A stretch of DNA of 35,797 nt from Gyrodactylus bullatarudis. Lineage: Eukaryota; Platyhelminthes; Monogenea; Gyrodactylidea; Gyrodactylidae. The stretch covers positions 387,798 through 423,594 of the forward strand of contig SSNU01000249.1 in the NCBI GenBank assembly GCA_012064415.1, given 5' to 3'. Positions 10,302 through 19,294 of the stretch are shown here, in pieces; position 1 is the stretch's first letter; every line of letters starts with the position of its first letter. The notes beneath the pieces were generated by a model, which did no database searches, was not told where the DNA came from, and saw nothing but the letters and a program-made list of their open reading frames with translations. The translations under genes and the position numbers were made by a program.

Positions 10302-10720
10302 TTAATTTACATGTTTTAATCTACTTATGTCGATTTGGACTGAGCTGTTTTTTTCGACATCAGGAGTTTTTGAGTATGAAAAATTTTCACAAGCCAATGT
10401 TGAGATTTGAATTATTCTTTTAAGTGCTTGGGTGTTGGAATCATCACCATCAAATCTAATTTGTTCTAATGAATATAAATTATGGTTTTTAAATGTTTTT
10501 TTTTCACATGCGTTGAAATCTATCATTTCCCAATAATTTCTTGCGTTAATTAAAATTTAATCCGGTCTTTTATAACTTCTCTTTTCTTCTGTATTTTCTG
10601 TAAAATTTTATAAGCTCGATTTCGAACGGCTGGATCATAATTTCCAACCATTGTTACAGATGTTGCTTCAGGATGGGCCCTCCAACAATTTTTTAGCAAG
10701 GACTCCAATGCAGTGCTCAT
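10302..10720 (-). pseudogene. Degraded gene of an unnamed protein family, two frames
   Basis: On the minus strand one frame begins MSTALESLLKNCWRAHPEAT, continues NYDPAVRNRAYKILQKIQKK and stops at 10552-10550. A second frame picks up immediately as INARNYWEMIDFNACEKKTF and runs with SNTQALKRIIQISTLACE to a stop at 10302-10304. The continuity of sense across the switch suggests one coding region with a frameshift. From memory, the phrases NARNYWEMIDF and TQALKRIIQ recall hypothetical arthropod proteins with a conserved His-Thr-Gln-Ala-Val-Glu stretch, but I cannot name the family or function. It has lower confidence than the transposon calls and may itself be a multicopy, mobile-linked gene. 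Confidence 0.4.
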
Positions 10721-11362
10721 AAATCATATCATAAATATAGAAGTATTTTCTTCTGTTTTTCTTTAATCATCTATGATTATATTTGGTCATGTTCTCCGTT
10801 TTCTTTTTTTGAGTTATACTAGAAAATCAAAGAAATATTTTCCATGTTATTTGAATTCTAATTTTTGTAACTCGTGATGAAAAACAAGAAAAAGATTCCT
10901 CCAATACTCATTCACTCTATTTCCATATATAGAGAAGGAACAAATGTTTTTAGCGGGGGGAAGGAAAATGTAAAAAAAATTATTATTTAATCACTTGGAG
11001 CATCACTCTTTACATGGAGATTATTCAATGTAAACGACTAATCTTAATCCTAGAGAGTCTCTAGCAGAGACGATCCTGAGGGGAAATCTTGAATTATTAT
11101 TAGTAGCGAAGATAAATGAGACGAATTACGGGAATGTTTTGTGAAAATTACAAAAAGTATTTCAAGTACAATTCAATTTATGAAGAAATATACAAACGAG
11201 GATGCTCCAACTAATCTTTTCCAAAAGGTTTAGACAGATAATTCAAGAGAACATTTCAGATTAATCCGATATGATGATGTAAATAAATCTCTTTCAAGAT
11301 TTTTACTCTTTAGAATGAAGCCATTGTTGCTTATTATAATGAAATAATGTTTGACTCAAAAG
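10721..11362. other. AT-rich stretch with no recognisable gene
   Basis: Nothing supported on either strand. There is a short poly-G run near 10957 and no terminal repeats that I could pair. Confidence 0.4.
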
Positions 11363-11565
11363 CAAGTTAGTTGATATGGATTTGGGAATCTATGATCTTT
11401 CACCGTTTACGGTGGAAAATAAATTTATTATATTTAGGAAAACTATGGTCAAGCTGGCGCAAGAATCCCGTTATTTTGAACTTTGAGCTGACATCTTTTA
11501 TTGATTTAAAAGAAGCAGAATGGTCAAAACAAGAAAGCCGAATATTGCCAATAAAATTTTAGGTG
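11363..11565 (+). repeat. R1-family repeat, left-end fragment
   Basis: TTGATATGGATTTGGGAATC followed by TATGAT matches the terminus of the 2484-2922 element. Inward, the words GAACTTTGAGCTGACATCTT and TTGATTTAAAAG match the body of the 23477-24078 copy. The 63-codon open frame here has no independent merit. Confidence 0.6.
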
Positions 11566-12568
11566 AATTAACGGATTGATGACTCATGCAATATGTCCTT
11601 GACCATTGATCAAATCCCTGAGCGTGTTTTCTTCTTTTTCGGTCCACGATCACTCAAGTTCTTTACTCATCAGATCTACCGCTCGCTTCTTGGTTGCTTG
11701 GACAATTGAGTTGCTCAGACTTTGCTGAGAATCGAACCAGAGTCGTGAGCAAATAAATCATAATCCATTGTAAAATAAACCAGCAATAGTACCCACATCG
11801 AATTGACTATATAAGATCCAACACCGAAAAAGATACAATCATCAACAAAGTATCATAAATTATGAACAATTTACAAATATGTAATATTTAAACAAGATTG
11901 TACAATTAAAAATAGGTGATAAAGATAGTCTATATTATCAATAAAAAATCAGAATCCTCAAAAACCCAATCAAGTGATAAACGTGATTTCACTACTTAAT
12001 ATGGCTGATGAAGAATTCATAAAAGAGTTATTCGAAGCTGACTGTGGAAAGGATCTGCAGCATACCTGGGAAACTGAGTTGTAAATGCGATTTCTTCCAA
12101 CACTTAGACCACTGGGCCAACTCCCCATGTTTATCATATTCCTCGACTACGGTATACTAAGAAGTTAGCAAAGACGAAACGTGTATATGTCTGTCATACA
12201 TGTTTGGATTGTTTCTTTACTGGCTTATAAATTAGATACACGGTGATTCTTATCTCTGAGGCTAGATGTGCGACTTTGCCGCATCGAATTAGAGCTAAAA
12301 AGACTACAGCGCTTATCCCTATAGGAAAAGTTGAAGCAAAACTTCAACTGAGCGATATCCTTCAATCCGAATTTCCCACACATGATGGTGAAGGGAATAT
12401 GTAATTTGGCATTTTATTCCAATTGTTTTAGTGTGGCCTTTATTAGATTTATGTTATTACATTTATATAAACATCAATTATAAAAATTGTTGCTGGATTT
12501 TTTGAGGAAAGAATTATTTTTCATTATTATCGATATTAAATATCTATTTCTCCTCTAATAAAACATAG
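11566..12568. other. Spacer with weak traces: Myb-like scrap, tRNA-like boxes, tiny ORF
   Basis: On the minus strand, about 11582-11660 can be read SWTEKEENTLRDLINGQG, which resembles the first helix of a Myb/SANT domain but has a stop just before it. Near 11735 the minus strand has GGTTCGATTC, a good tRNA B box, and near 12102-12125 the minus strand has TTGGCCCAGTGGTCTAAGTG, a good A box; they are not paired into a tRNA. A 27-codon frame starts MADEEFIKELFEADCGKD at 12001. None of these is enough for a gene call. Confidence 0.3.
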
Positions 12569-12572
12569 TTAA

Positions 12573-13079
12573 CCCTTCATGTCCCATTGTTCCACCAGTG
12601 GAACACATCACTTTCTCGAGCGATAATTTTAACTGAAAGATACCTAAAACACTTTGTTTACCCCTCATTAGAAAGGAAATTTATTAAGCTACAAAATTAT
12701 GCATAATTCATAAAGATAACTTTTTACTGATGCACACCATAGTTACTTGAAGAAGGGTGATTTTTTGAAAATGTTGTCAAATATTTGAAAAAATATTTAG
12801 AGCGTTTTTTTGAAAACCTATTTACTGAGGTCTTAAAAAGAAAAATAATAACAATAGCCGTAGATAAATAAATATGCAATCGCCTGCTCGATATCTCTTA
12901 TAGTTTAGAAGATAACTGGTTTTAGAGTCAAAAAATGCCAATTTTAACCTTTATTATCTTTGAAATAAAAAGTCGGCTTACAAAAAGGAATTCAGGTTCA
13001 GAATCAGCGTAATTATTTTGGTTAGGTTGCAAATTTTCTCATTTGTATGATGAAAAAAAATAATTTGGGACATGAAGGG
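12573..13079. mobile_element. piggyBac-like MITE flanked by TTAA
   Basis: The ends are CCCTTCATGTCCCA at 12573 and its exact reverse complement TGGGACATGAAGGG ending at 13079, with TTAA at 12569-12572 and 13080-13083. TTAA target duplication and CCCT-type ends are the piggyBac superfamily signature. Just inside the left end is a perfect hairpin TGTTCCAC-CA-GTGGAACA. There is no coding frame, so any movement would depend on a transposase elsewhere. A diverged sister lies at 22689-23149. Confidence 0.88.
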
Positions 13080-13085
13080 TTAAAT

Positions 13086-13829
13086 ACAAATATGCAGACG
13101 ACCTTAAATTTGTCTACCCTGTAAACAATGTTCTTGTCATTCTTAAGATTAATCACTATTTTAACTCTCTTAAGCTGAATCTTTCCAAAATGGGTCTTGC
13201 GATAAATAGATCCAAATGCAAACTCCTTTTTCTAAAATTGCTTCCATCCTCATTTCTCTCAAATCTTCATCTTCCAGGCGAGATTGTGGAATCTACTACT
13301 GACCTTGGTTTTTAAATTAATTCCTCATTAACTATCTCCCCTCTCTTTAAAAATGGTTTGATAAACTCTCTGTTATATATGATTAACAGGTTCACCTCCT
13401 CCCCAGACTTAAAAATATTAGCCTTCAAAACTTTTGTTTTGCCCCATTTAGATTATACTGCCCCTCTAATACCGGAATATCTAATGCCAATTTTCTTAAA
13501 ATTGAACAGATACAATATCGTTTTCTTCACGCGCTTTTCCCTTGGTTCGATTCTTACAACTCCCTAATTGCAATCTCTAGGCTAGAACCCATATGGATTA
13601 GAAGGGCTGCTTTTATTATAAAGATGTTCTCAACTCATGCTGATACATATAATAATAACTACTCTCTACGTAAGCCCTCTTCTCCAATCACCCTCTTCTC
13701 TCTCATTCTCGTTTCCTTGATTCTTTTTTTAAACTATCTGAATGTGAAAATCTTTATGATCTTAAATTTATTATAAAATTTATCAGGTCCAAAATAGATT
13801 ATTCGAAAACTCTTCTTGAAAACTCATAG
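13086..13829 (+). pseudogene. LINE reverse transcriptase 3' fragment (YADD)
   Basis: It starts at the RT catalytic motif KYADDLKFVYPV and continues with LNLSKMGLAINRSKCKLLF, typical of the palm and thumb of jockey/CR1-type non-LTR RTs (N-K-C-K after the YADD block). Then TTDLGF is followed by an in-frame TAA (13313-13315), then INSSLTISPLFKNGL and LAFKTFVLPHLDYTAPLI, the usual thumb-region motif. After further frame changes it reads LEPIWIRRAAFIIKMF and ends IRSKIDYSKTLLENS with a stop at 13827-13829. It lacks everything 5' of YADD, being cut next to the TTAA of the MITE. A PLE-A sequence begins at the base after its stop region. Confidence 0.82.
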
Positions 13830-13830
13830 A

Positions 13831-15145
13831 AGAAGAAGAGATCAGTCCGTACGAAAAAAGTATCTTCAATTATGCGAGTGTAGAGCTAACACAAGCTCAG
13901 AAAGAAGTCTTATCCAAATTTCTGTGTACCGAAGAAATCAAAAAAGACAGAAGATAGAGCAAATTTTGAGAAAGTAGCATTTGATTTAAAAGAGAGTTAT
14001 AAATTGAAGGAGGGAACAGACATAGAAGAATTCAAGATAGGTTTGATCAGCATCTACAAGAGTTACAGAAAGAAGAAAACATTGCATAGGAAGCTCAAAA
14101 GGGAACACTTTGAAGGACTAAAAGAATTGAAAAATAATTGAGAATTAGTTATTGCTCGACCGAACAAAGGGACAGGACTAGTTATCATGAAAAAAGAAGA
14201 TTACATAAGAACAAGGCTTAACTTTCTTTCGGAGGATAATAAATTCGAAAGAAAAGAAATGAGGAGAAATGAGTACAAAATGAAAGAAGAAGAAAAAGAA
14301 ATTAAGAAAATTACGTTAGAATTGCATAGGAAGGGTTTGCTAGATGTGAGATTGAAGGACAAAATTTTAAGAAAATACTCAATGTTATCAAGACTTTATT
14401 TCCTACCAAAGACACACAAAATAGATTGCGAGAACATACCAGAAATCCTACCGATGAGACCAATATTAGATATGTCAGCAAGTCCGCAACACAATTTAGC
14501 AAAATCGTTATTGAACATTTTGAAACCAATTCATGACCTCTTCAACCGATATGTAGCTAAAGATGTATTTCAATTCGTCGAAAGAGTTAAAGACTACCAG
14601 GTAGGAGAAATGATACCATCAGATATCAATGCGTTATTACCTAACATCCCTATAGAAGAAACCTTGAATATAATAGGTACATATGTCAACAATAACAGAG
14701 ATACAATTTGCTGTACCAACGTACCGTTGTCATTTCAGGATCAGGTATATATCCAAAAAGACGGGATAGCTATGGGATCTCCACTTAGTCCGTTGTTAGC
14801 AGATATCTTCTTAGGATACTTGGAAAAGAATCGAATGGAAAATGTAATAGAGGGATACACTGACATGTATGTTAGATATGTGGACGATACATTCATTGTT
14901 ATGAAACAAGAAGCTTCAATTGCCGAATTTTTTAGAGAAATGAATTTGATACACCCAAAAATCAAATTTACAAGGGAACAAGAAATAGAAAATTCCATAA
15001 GCTTCTTAGATGTAAAGCTAACGAGAAAATCTGATGGGGGCCTAAAAAGAAACATTTACAGGAAAAAACAGACACAGGAACATACTTAAATTTCTCGAGT
15101 TATTATCCAAAGAGTTATAAATCAGGATTAATAATAGGACTTGTG
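13831..15145 (+). pseudogene. PLE-A reverse transcriptase, broken
   Basis: The N-terminal PLE motif ELTQAQKEVLSK is followed by a frame change near 13916, then NFCVPKKSKKTED, an in-frame TGA at 14139-14141, and PNKGTGLVIMKKEDY. From 14187 a 300-codon frame holds the RT: LYFLPKTHKID, MRPILDMSASPQHNLAKSL, motif A MIPSDINALLPNIP (Asp146 of that frame), CCTNVPLSFQ, IQKDGIAMGSPLSPLLAD, YVDD at residues 231-234 and FLDVKLTRK. It is about ten residues shorter than PLE-1 before CCTNV. Loss of one A in an A-run near 15065 shifts the frame; the sense continues KTDTGTYLNFSSYYPKSYKS into the next ORF. The 5' end is truncated where it meets the LINE. Catalytic residues remain but the ORF has at least three lesions. 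Confidence 0.9.
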
Positions 15146-16237
15146 AAAAGGGTCAAAAGAATAGTCAGTGAAGAAGAAGTTTTGAATGAGATTAATGAAA
15201 TCCGAAGAAGACTGGAAGAAAACGGATATCCTGAAAGATTTGTTCAGAAATACATACAAAAAGCTTTAGAAGATGAAGCAACTCAACCGGTAGAACAAGA
15301 ACAAACTGAAGGAGCTATCCCTATGAAGTTAAACTCTAAAAGAGATGGATTCAGCTATGAATTAAGGAGAAAACTGAATTTACTTGTAAATGAACATTAC
15401 AATGATATACAATTGAAGTTTGTATACAAAACCTCAAGTCTATTCAGATTTCAACTCAAAGACAAGCTGAAAGAATCGGAACAATCTAATCTCATTTATC
15501 GCTTCGAGGCATCATGCGGAGCTAGATATATAGGTCGAACGCAGAGAAGGTTAGCGATTAGGATTGATGAACATTTAGCCAAAAATAGTTTGTCAATTAA
15601 AAAACACATTGATAGATGCGGGTGTGAGGCGAACGAAAGCAATTTCAGAATTATATTTAAAAATTCAAGCGATCAACAGACGGACCTCAAAATCAGAGAG
15701 AAGTTTTACATCATGAAGGAAGATCCAAATCTGTGTATTCAAAAGTTCCTTCCTCTAAGAAGCACAACACTCAGAAGACTGATACACTTGTGTTGTAAAA
15801 ATGTAGCCTTCTCATTCAACAACAGAATTTACATTCAAAAAGATGGAGTGGCTATGGGATCTCCACTAGGCCCAATCTTAGCCGAATCTTTCATGGATAA
15901 GATAGAGTCAGGAAATCTCAGACAAACCATAGAGAATGCGAAACATTATTATAGATATGCAGACGATACAATGCTTATAGTCAACAAAAACGAAGATACC
16001 AAAGCCATATTGGAAAAATTAAACAATGCTCATAAAAACCTAGGTTTCACCATGGAAAAAGAACAAAATGAAGAACTACCTTTCTTAGATGTACAACTAT
16101 CGAGAACCACATCAGGAGAAATAAAGAGAAGAATATATAGAAAACCCTCACTCACAGGAAAATTACTTCATTACAACTTCATTTTGCCCACGAGAATACA
16201 AAAGAGGACTGATAATATCCTTGTTTACTCGTGCTAA
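15143..16237 (+). CDS. Chimeric ORF: PLE-A GIY-YIG endonuclease fused in frame to PLE-B reverse transcriptase
   Basis: Residues 1-115 are the PLE linker (VKRVKRIVSEE, LEENGYPERFV, RDGFSYELRRKLN). Residues 118-200 are a GIY-YIG domain: LIYRF, then CGARYIGRTQRRL with YIG at 129-131, RIDEHL, the presumed catalytic Glu in KIREKF (E186), and NLCIQK. One Cys of the usual C-x-C before the YIG is missing (EASCG; PLE-1 has QCDCG). From about residue 205 it switches to an RT of another PLE lineage: LCCKNVAFSFNNRIYIQKDG, AMGSPLGPILAESF, YADD at 272-275 and LPFLDVQLSR. This RT half lacks motif A, so it is not a complete enzyme. The order EN-RT is the reverse of the normal PLE order. It most simply reflects a 5'-truncated PLE-B joined to the end of PLE-A; whether it is expressed is unknown. 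Confidence 0.85.
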   Translation: MKRVKRIVSEEEVLNEINEIRRRLEENGYPERFVQKYIQKALEDEATQPVEQEQTEGAIPMKLNSKRDGFSYELRRKLNLLVNEHYNDIQLKFVYKTSSLFRFQLKDKLKESEQSNLIYRFEASCGARYIGRTQRRLAIRIDEHLAKNSLSIKKHIDRCGCEANESNFRIIFKNSSDQQTDLKIREKFYIMKEDPNLCIQKFLPLRSTTLRRLIHLCCKNVAFSFNNRIYIQKDGVAMGSPLGPILAESFMDKIESGNLRQTIENAKHYYRYADDTMLIVNKNEDTKAILEKLNNAHKNLGFTMEKEQNEELPFLDVQLSRTTSGEIKRRIYRKPSLTGKLLHYNFILPTRIQKRTDNILVYSC

Positions 16238-16420
16238 ACGAATAGTATCTGAGGAATTTTGGGAAGAAGAAAAAGAAAAACTAATGGACATTTTTATAAA
16301 AAATGACTACCCCATAAATTTCATCTAGAGTACCTTAGACCAACACCAAGAAAACTACAGAGAAGTACCAAAAGAAGCACACACGCACTCACCTCTAAGG
16401 AGGTGAACAAAAAGAAGGAC
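16193..16420 (+). pseudogene. PLE-B linker downstream of RT, frameshifted
   Basis: After a frame change around 16195-16205 the PLE-B sense continues RGLIISLFTRAKRIVSEEFW and IFIKNDYPINFI, equivalent to PLE-A SGLIIGLVKRVKRIVSEE and ENGYPERFV, then hits TAG at 16326-16328. A further frame piece follows to about 16420, beyond which PLE similarity stops until 16870. The endonuclease half of this lineage resumes there. Confidence 0.72.
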
Positions 16421-16869
16421 CAATCAGATCAATTATCATCATTTTTTGTAATTTTTGTATATAAATCTGGCATGTAAAAGCTGAAGAGTATGCCACGATT
16501 CAAAGTTGATTTTTAGGATCACGATTAGACAAAGAAATCAAATATGCTGAACAAAATTTTAGAATCATCATGTGCTTAAAACTACAGAAAATACCATGTA
16601 ATTAGATACAATTAAAACGTTTTCAATTTTTTGCCCGGTGTGGCGTAGTGGTATCTCTCTCACCTCTAATCCCAGGTTCAAACCCTCCCACACCGGGCAA
16701 ACACTCTTTCTCTGTTCTCTTATTAGTACAATCATTAATCTTTATAATTCTGTAAATAAAAATGTTCGATTTCAAAAAAAAAAATTTATTCAGATCATTT
16801 TTAATATATTCTTATTTGTACTGGAATAACTCAAATATAGCTTAACTAATAATGCTATTCTCGATTTAA
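16421..16869. other. Insertion splitting the PLE-B copy
   Basis: This roughly 450-bp block separates the PLE-B linker from the PLE-B endonuclease. It includes the tRNA-like repeat at 16631-16784 and otherwise AT-rich sequence, including GATTTTTAGGATCACGATTAGACAAAGAAA near 16509, which is a body phrase of the R1 family (compare 23735 and 35510). Confidence 0.5.
16631..16784 (+). repeat. tRNA-like SINE candidate
   Basis: TGGCGTAGTGG is a good pol III A box and GGTTCAAACCC a good B box, about 35 nt apart. The 70-bp head starts TTGCCCGGTGTGG and ends with the exact reverse complement CCACACCGGGCAA (13 bp). It is too short, and lacks an anticodon arm, for a working tRNA. A tail of about 80 bp ends in an 11-A run (16774-16784), as expected for a SINE. 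Clear target duplications were not found. Confidence 0.5.
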
Positions 16870-17319
16870 AAATTCCAGACAAAATTCAACCAAATTTTCA
16901 GTGAAACTTATCCGAATGGTAATCTCCGTACAATTTTAAAAACTCAAAAATTGTTCAGCAACTGCTCAAAGGATGAAATGGACACACTCAACAAAAACAA
17001 CGTGGTATACAAATTCAAATGTCCTTGCAGCTCTGAGTATATTGGCTACACGACAAGACGGCTAGAGGACAGAATAGACGAGCACCTTCACAAGGGTCAG
17101 ACGGCCATCAGAGTGCACTTAATAACATGTGATGCCCAAGTTTGCGCACAAAACTTTCAAATTATTTACAAACCAACGGGGAAAAACGGTTACACTTTAA
17201 AAGCAGCTGAAGCCAATCAACCAACAAAAACTCAACCTTTCCGTCCAACAGAACCATGTAAAGCCAATGAACTTGCCGAAACCAAGAGAAAGAAACCAAA
17301 TGACCTCCCAACCCCCTGA
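16870..17319 (+). pseudogene. PLE-B GIY-YIG endonuclease and C-terminal tail
   Basis: The frame is open from about 16870 (FQTKFNQIFSETYPNGNLR). It then has the GIY-YIG core VVYKFKCPCSSEYIGYTTRR with C-x-C intact, followed by LEDRIDEHLHKG, QNFQIIYKPTGKNGY and LKAAEA. At about 17210 the frame shifts relative to the copy at 34081-34329; the true sense (INQQKLNLSVQQNHVKPMNL, then PKPRERN) continues one frame over. The presumed catalytic Glu region AAEA is present. The sequence runs directly into TTTGGCATCTTCTTAT, normally found downstream of the hammerhead in the PLE-B terminal repeat, so the 3' UTR and ribozyme are deleted in this copy. Confidence 0.85.
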
Positions 17320-17343
17320 AATACTTTGGCATCTTCTTATTTT

Positions 17344-17771
17344 TATTCTCGATGAATTTGGGAATATACGATTTTTAGAAAATTCTCAACTTATTTATCA
17401 AGGTCAGGAAATTTTCTGAAGAATATTTTTTAAAAACTGAACATTTTTTCGATTTCAAGATGTGAGAGGGATCAAACGTGGCCAAGATATTCCGGATTTT
17501 AATGATTGCTTAGTGTAAATTCATTGAAAATTGAGCGCCGATTTTTAAAAATTCTGGATTTTTAAACTGAATGACATACTGATGAAGTATTTTTATGCTT
17601 CAATCCAAAGTGGTGCTTAGAATTGATAGTTTTATCAGAAAAGTTGGTACAAAAATGAGGTTTAAAATTTCACCCCCCCCCCTAAAGACCACTCTTGTCT
17701 ATCAATGATCACGAAAAATAACGTTTGATTTCTCACACACTTTAGAAAAGTTCTCATACTCATCGAGAATA
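17344..17771. mobile_element. Small element with TATTCTCGATGA inverted ends
   Basis: TATTCTCGATGA at 17344-17355 is mirrored by TCATCGAGAATA at 17760-17771. The inside is non-coding and includes a run of ten C at 17673-17682, striking in this AT-rich DNA. The left end recurs near 4152. The inverted ends are only 12 bp and no target duplication is obvious. Confidence 0.5.
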
Positions 17772-18621
17772 GCTGTAGTAGAGGTTCGATAAATACTTTT
17801 AGGAAAATTAAATTATTGCATATTTATTTAATTGCGTATGCAAAATATATTCCAAAACTGTCAAATTAGATTCTGAAATTCAGTAATTGATACTTAATAG
17901 ACTATCAGAGAAAGAGGAAGATTTTATTTTGATTAAAATTGGCCATTTGCCCACCTATGATACTGATAAGATTTATTCTGTGGTTGCTAGTCATGCAGGG
18001 ATTATGCACAAATGAAGTTTTAGGTGAATGAAGCTTCATTTTTGTCGGTTCTCTTCGGACCAAACACCGACTTGTTTTATTTGTGTCAGCCAATGATAAG
18101 ATTTAGTTCATGGAATGAATTTTAATCAAACGTATCAATACTGGCAATCTTTTAATCTATTAAACTAATAACTTATTAGTAATAAGCATAAAATCGATTT
18201 AATAGTTTATTTTTCTCTTATAGAATGAAATATCCAAAAAGAGTCAAGAGCACTCTCGTTTTCTGAAATTGCTTTATGTAATTTTCTTTCAAAAATCAAA
18301 ATCACTAGATATGAAGGGAAAGATAATTTTCATCTATAATCAATTTTAAAGTGGAATGAAATAATTTCATCAGAGATCGAAGATTGCTGAATGATTTGAT
18401 TGCATTGAGACGATTTTCATGTTGATTGTATAAGACAATTTTGAGATGAATTCATTGCTGTTCAATTTGATGTGGTCTTGTGAGAAAAATATCGTACAAA
18501 ATACGAAATAAGCCTCTCGATTTATGCCATCATACTTTCAAACTCAAAGTTGAAACTCAAAAACGGAGAAACATTTCGCATAAAGAAATGAGCTCTCTAA
18601 ACAAGAAAATTAAATTTTTTT
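17772..18621. other. AT-rich stretch upstream of the piggyBac remnant
   Basis: Short open frames on both strands show no recognisable motif. No TTAA-CCCTAG left terminus for the piggyBac element downstream was found, so its 5' end is lost or diverged. Confidence 0.4.
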
Positions 18622-19174
18622 TTGGTTTTTACAAGTTTTTATATGAAGCACAAAAAATCAAATTTAAGCCCGATTACATCAGCAGAAATCAAGAAATGGA
18701 TTGGAATATCTTTATACTTTGGAGTTACCAAACAGAAAAATATGAATCTTGAAGAGTTATGGGAAAATGAAAACGGTACATCTATTGTAAATAAATCAAT
18801 GTCATTCTCACGATGGAAAGTTGTCAAGCAGTTTATAAGATTTGACAATAAAATTATGCGAGAAGATGTTCAGCAAAGAGATAAATTGGCTCCAATTCGC
18901 GGATTTTTTCAAAGTTTTATCCAAAATTGTCAGTCATCTTATGTACCTTCTGAAGAAATAACCATTGATGAGCAACTAATAAGCTTCAGAGGACGATGTC
19001 CTTTTAAAATTTATATGCCGTCAAAGCCTGGCAAAATATAGAGGAAGATGCAGTATTTGTCCAAGGCAAAATGATCGTAAAACTAAGCTAAAATGTCACA
19101 AGTGTGATAATTTAATATGCCAGAATCACGCAAACCTAATCTGTAACTCTTGTGAACCTATAAATTATAAATAA
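18622..19174 (+). pseudogene. piggyBac-family transposase with catalytic core deleted
   Basis: The frame 18622-19041 matches the N-terminal half of the piggyBac DDE transposase domain (DDE_Tnp_1_7). It has ITSAEIKKWIGISLYFGVTK, FSRWKVVKQFIRFDNK, QQRDKLAPIRGFF, and the first catalytic Asp in EEITIDEQLISFRGRCPFK, then YMPSKPGK. Immediately after KPGK the frame shifts by one base and reads YRGRCSICPRQNDRKTKLKC, then HKCDNLICQNH and NLICNSCE, stopping at 19172-19174. That is the C-terminal cysteine-rich zinc-binding domain. The region with the second and third catalytic Asp is missing, an internal deletion as in non-autonomous DNA transposons. An AATAAA follows the stop. Confidence 0.85.
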
Positions 19175-19232
19175 TAAATATTTAATTGAAAAATACTGAT
19201 CCGACTTCATTATTTTGAGATTTTATTCTACT

Positions 19233-19294
19233 GGGGTCATTTGGACCCCAAATGTCATACTTGTAATTTTTATTTAATGTCGTGCTAGGGTTAA
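19233..19294 (+). mobile_element. piggyBac 3' terminus with TTAA
   Basis: Reading the minus strand inward from TTAA (19291-19294) gives CCCTAGCACGACATTAAATA, a typical piggyBac terminus. A subterminal hairpin GGGGTC-ATTTG-GACCCC lies at 19233-19249. Its position just downstream of the transposase remnant fixes the 3' end of that element at 19290. Confidence 0.75.

Noticed and set aside
12001..12084. 27-codon frame beginning MADEEFIKELFEADCGKD
   Set aside because: Too short, no homologue recognised, no continuation in another frame that I could support.
14311..15055. Minus-strand frames within PLE-A
   Set aside because: Antisense to a well-supported RT reading frame.
16631..16700. Functional tRNA gene
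   Set aside because: Only 66-70 nt, no anticodon stem-loop, and a 13-bp terminal stem that is too long for an acceptor stem.
17905..18093. 62-codon minus-strand frame
   Set aside because: No motif, no homologue elsewhere in the window.
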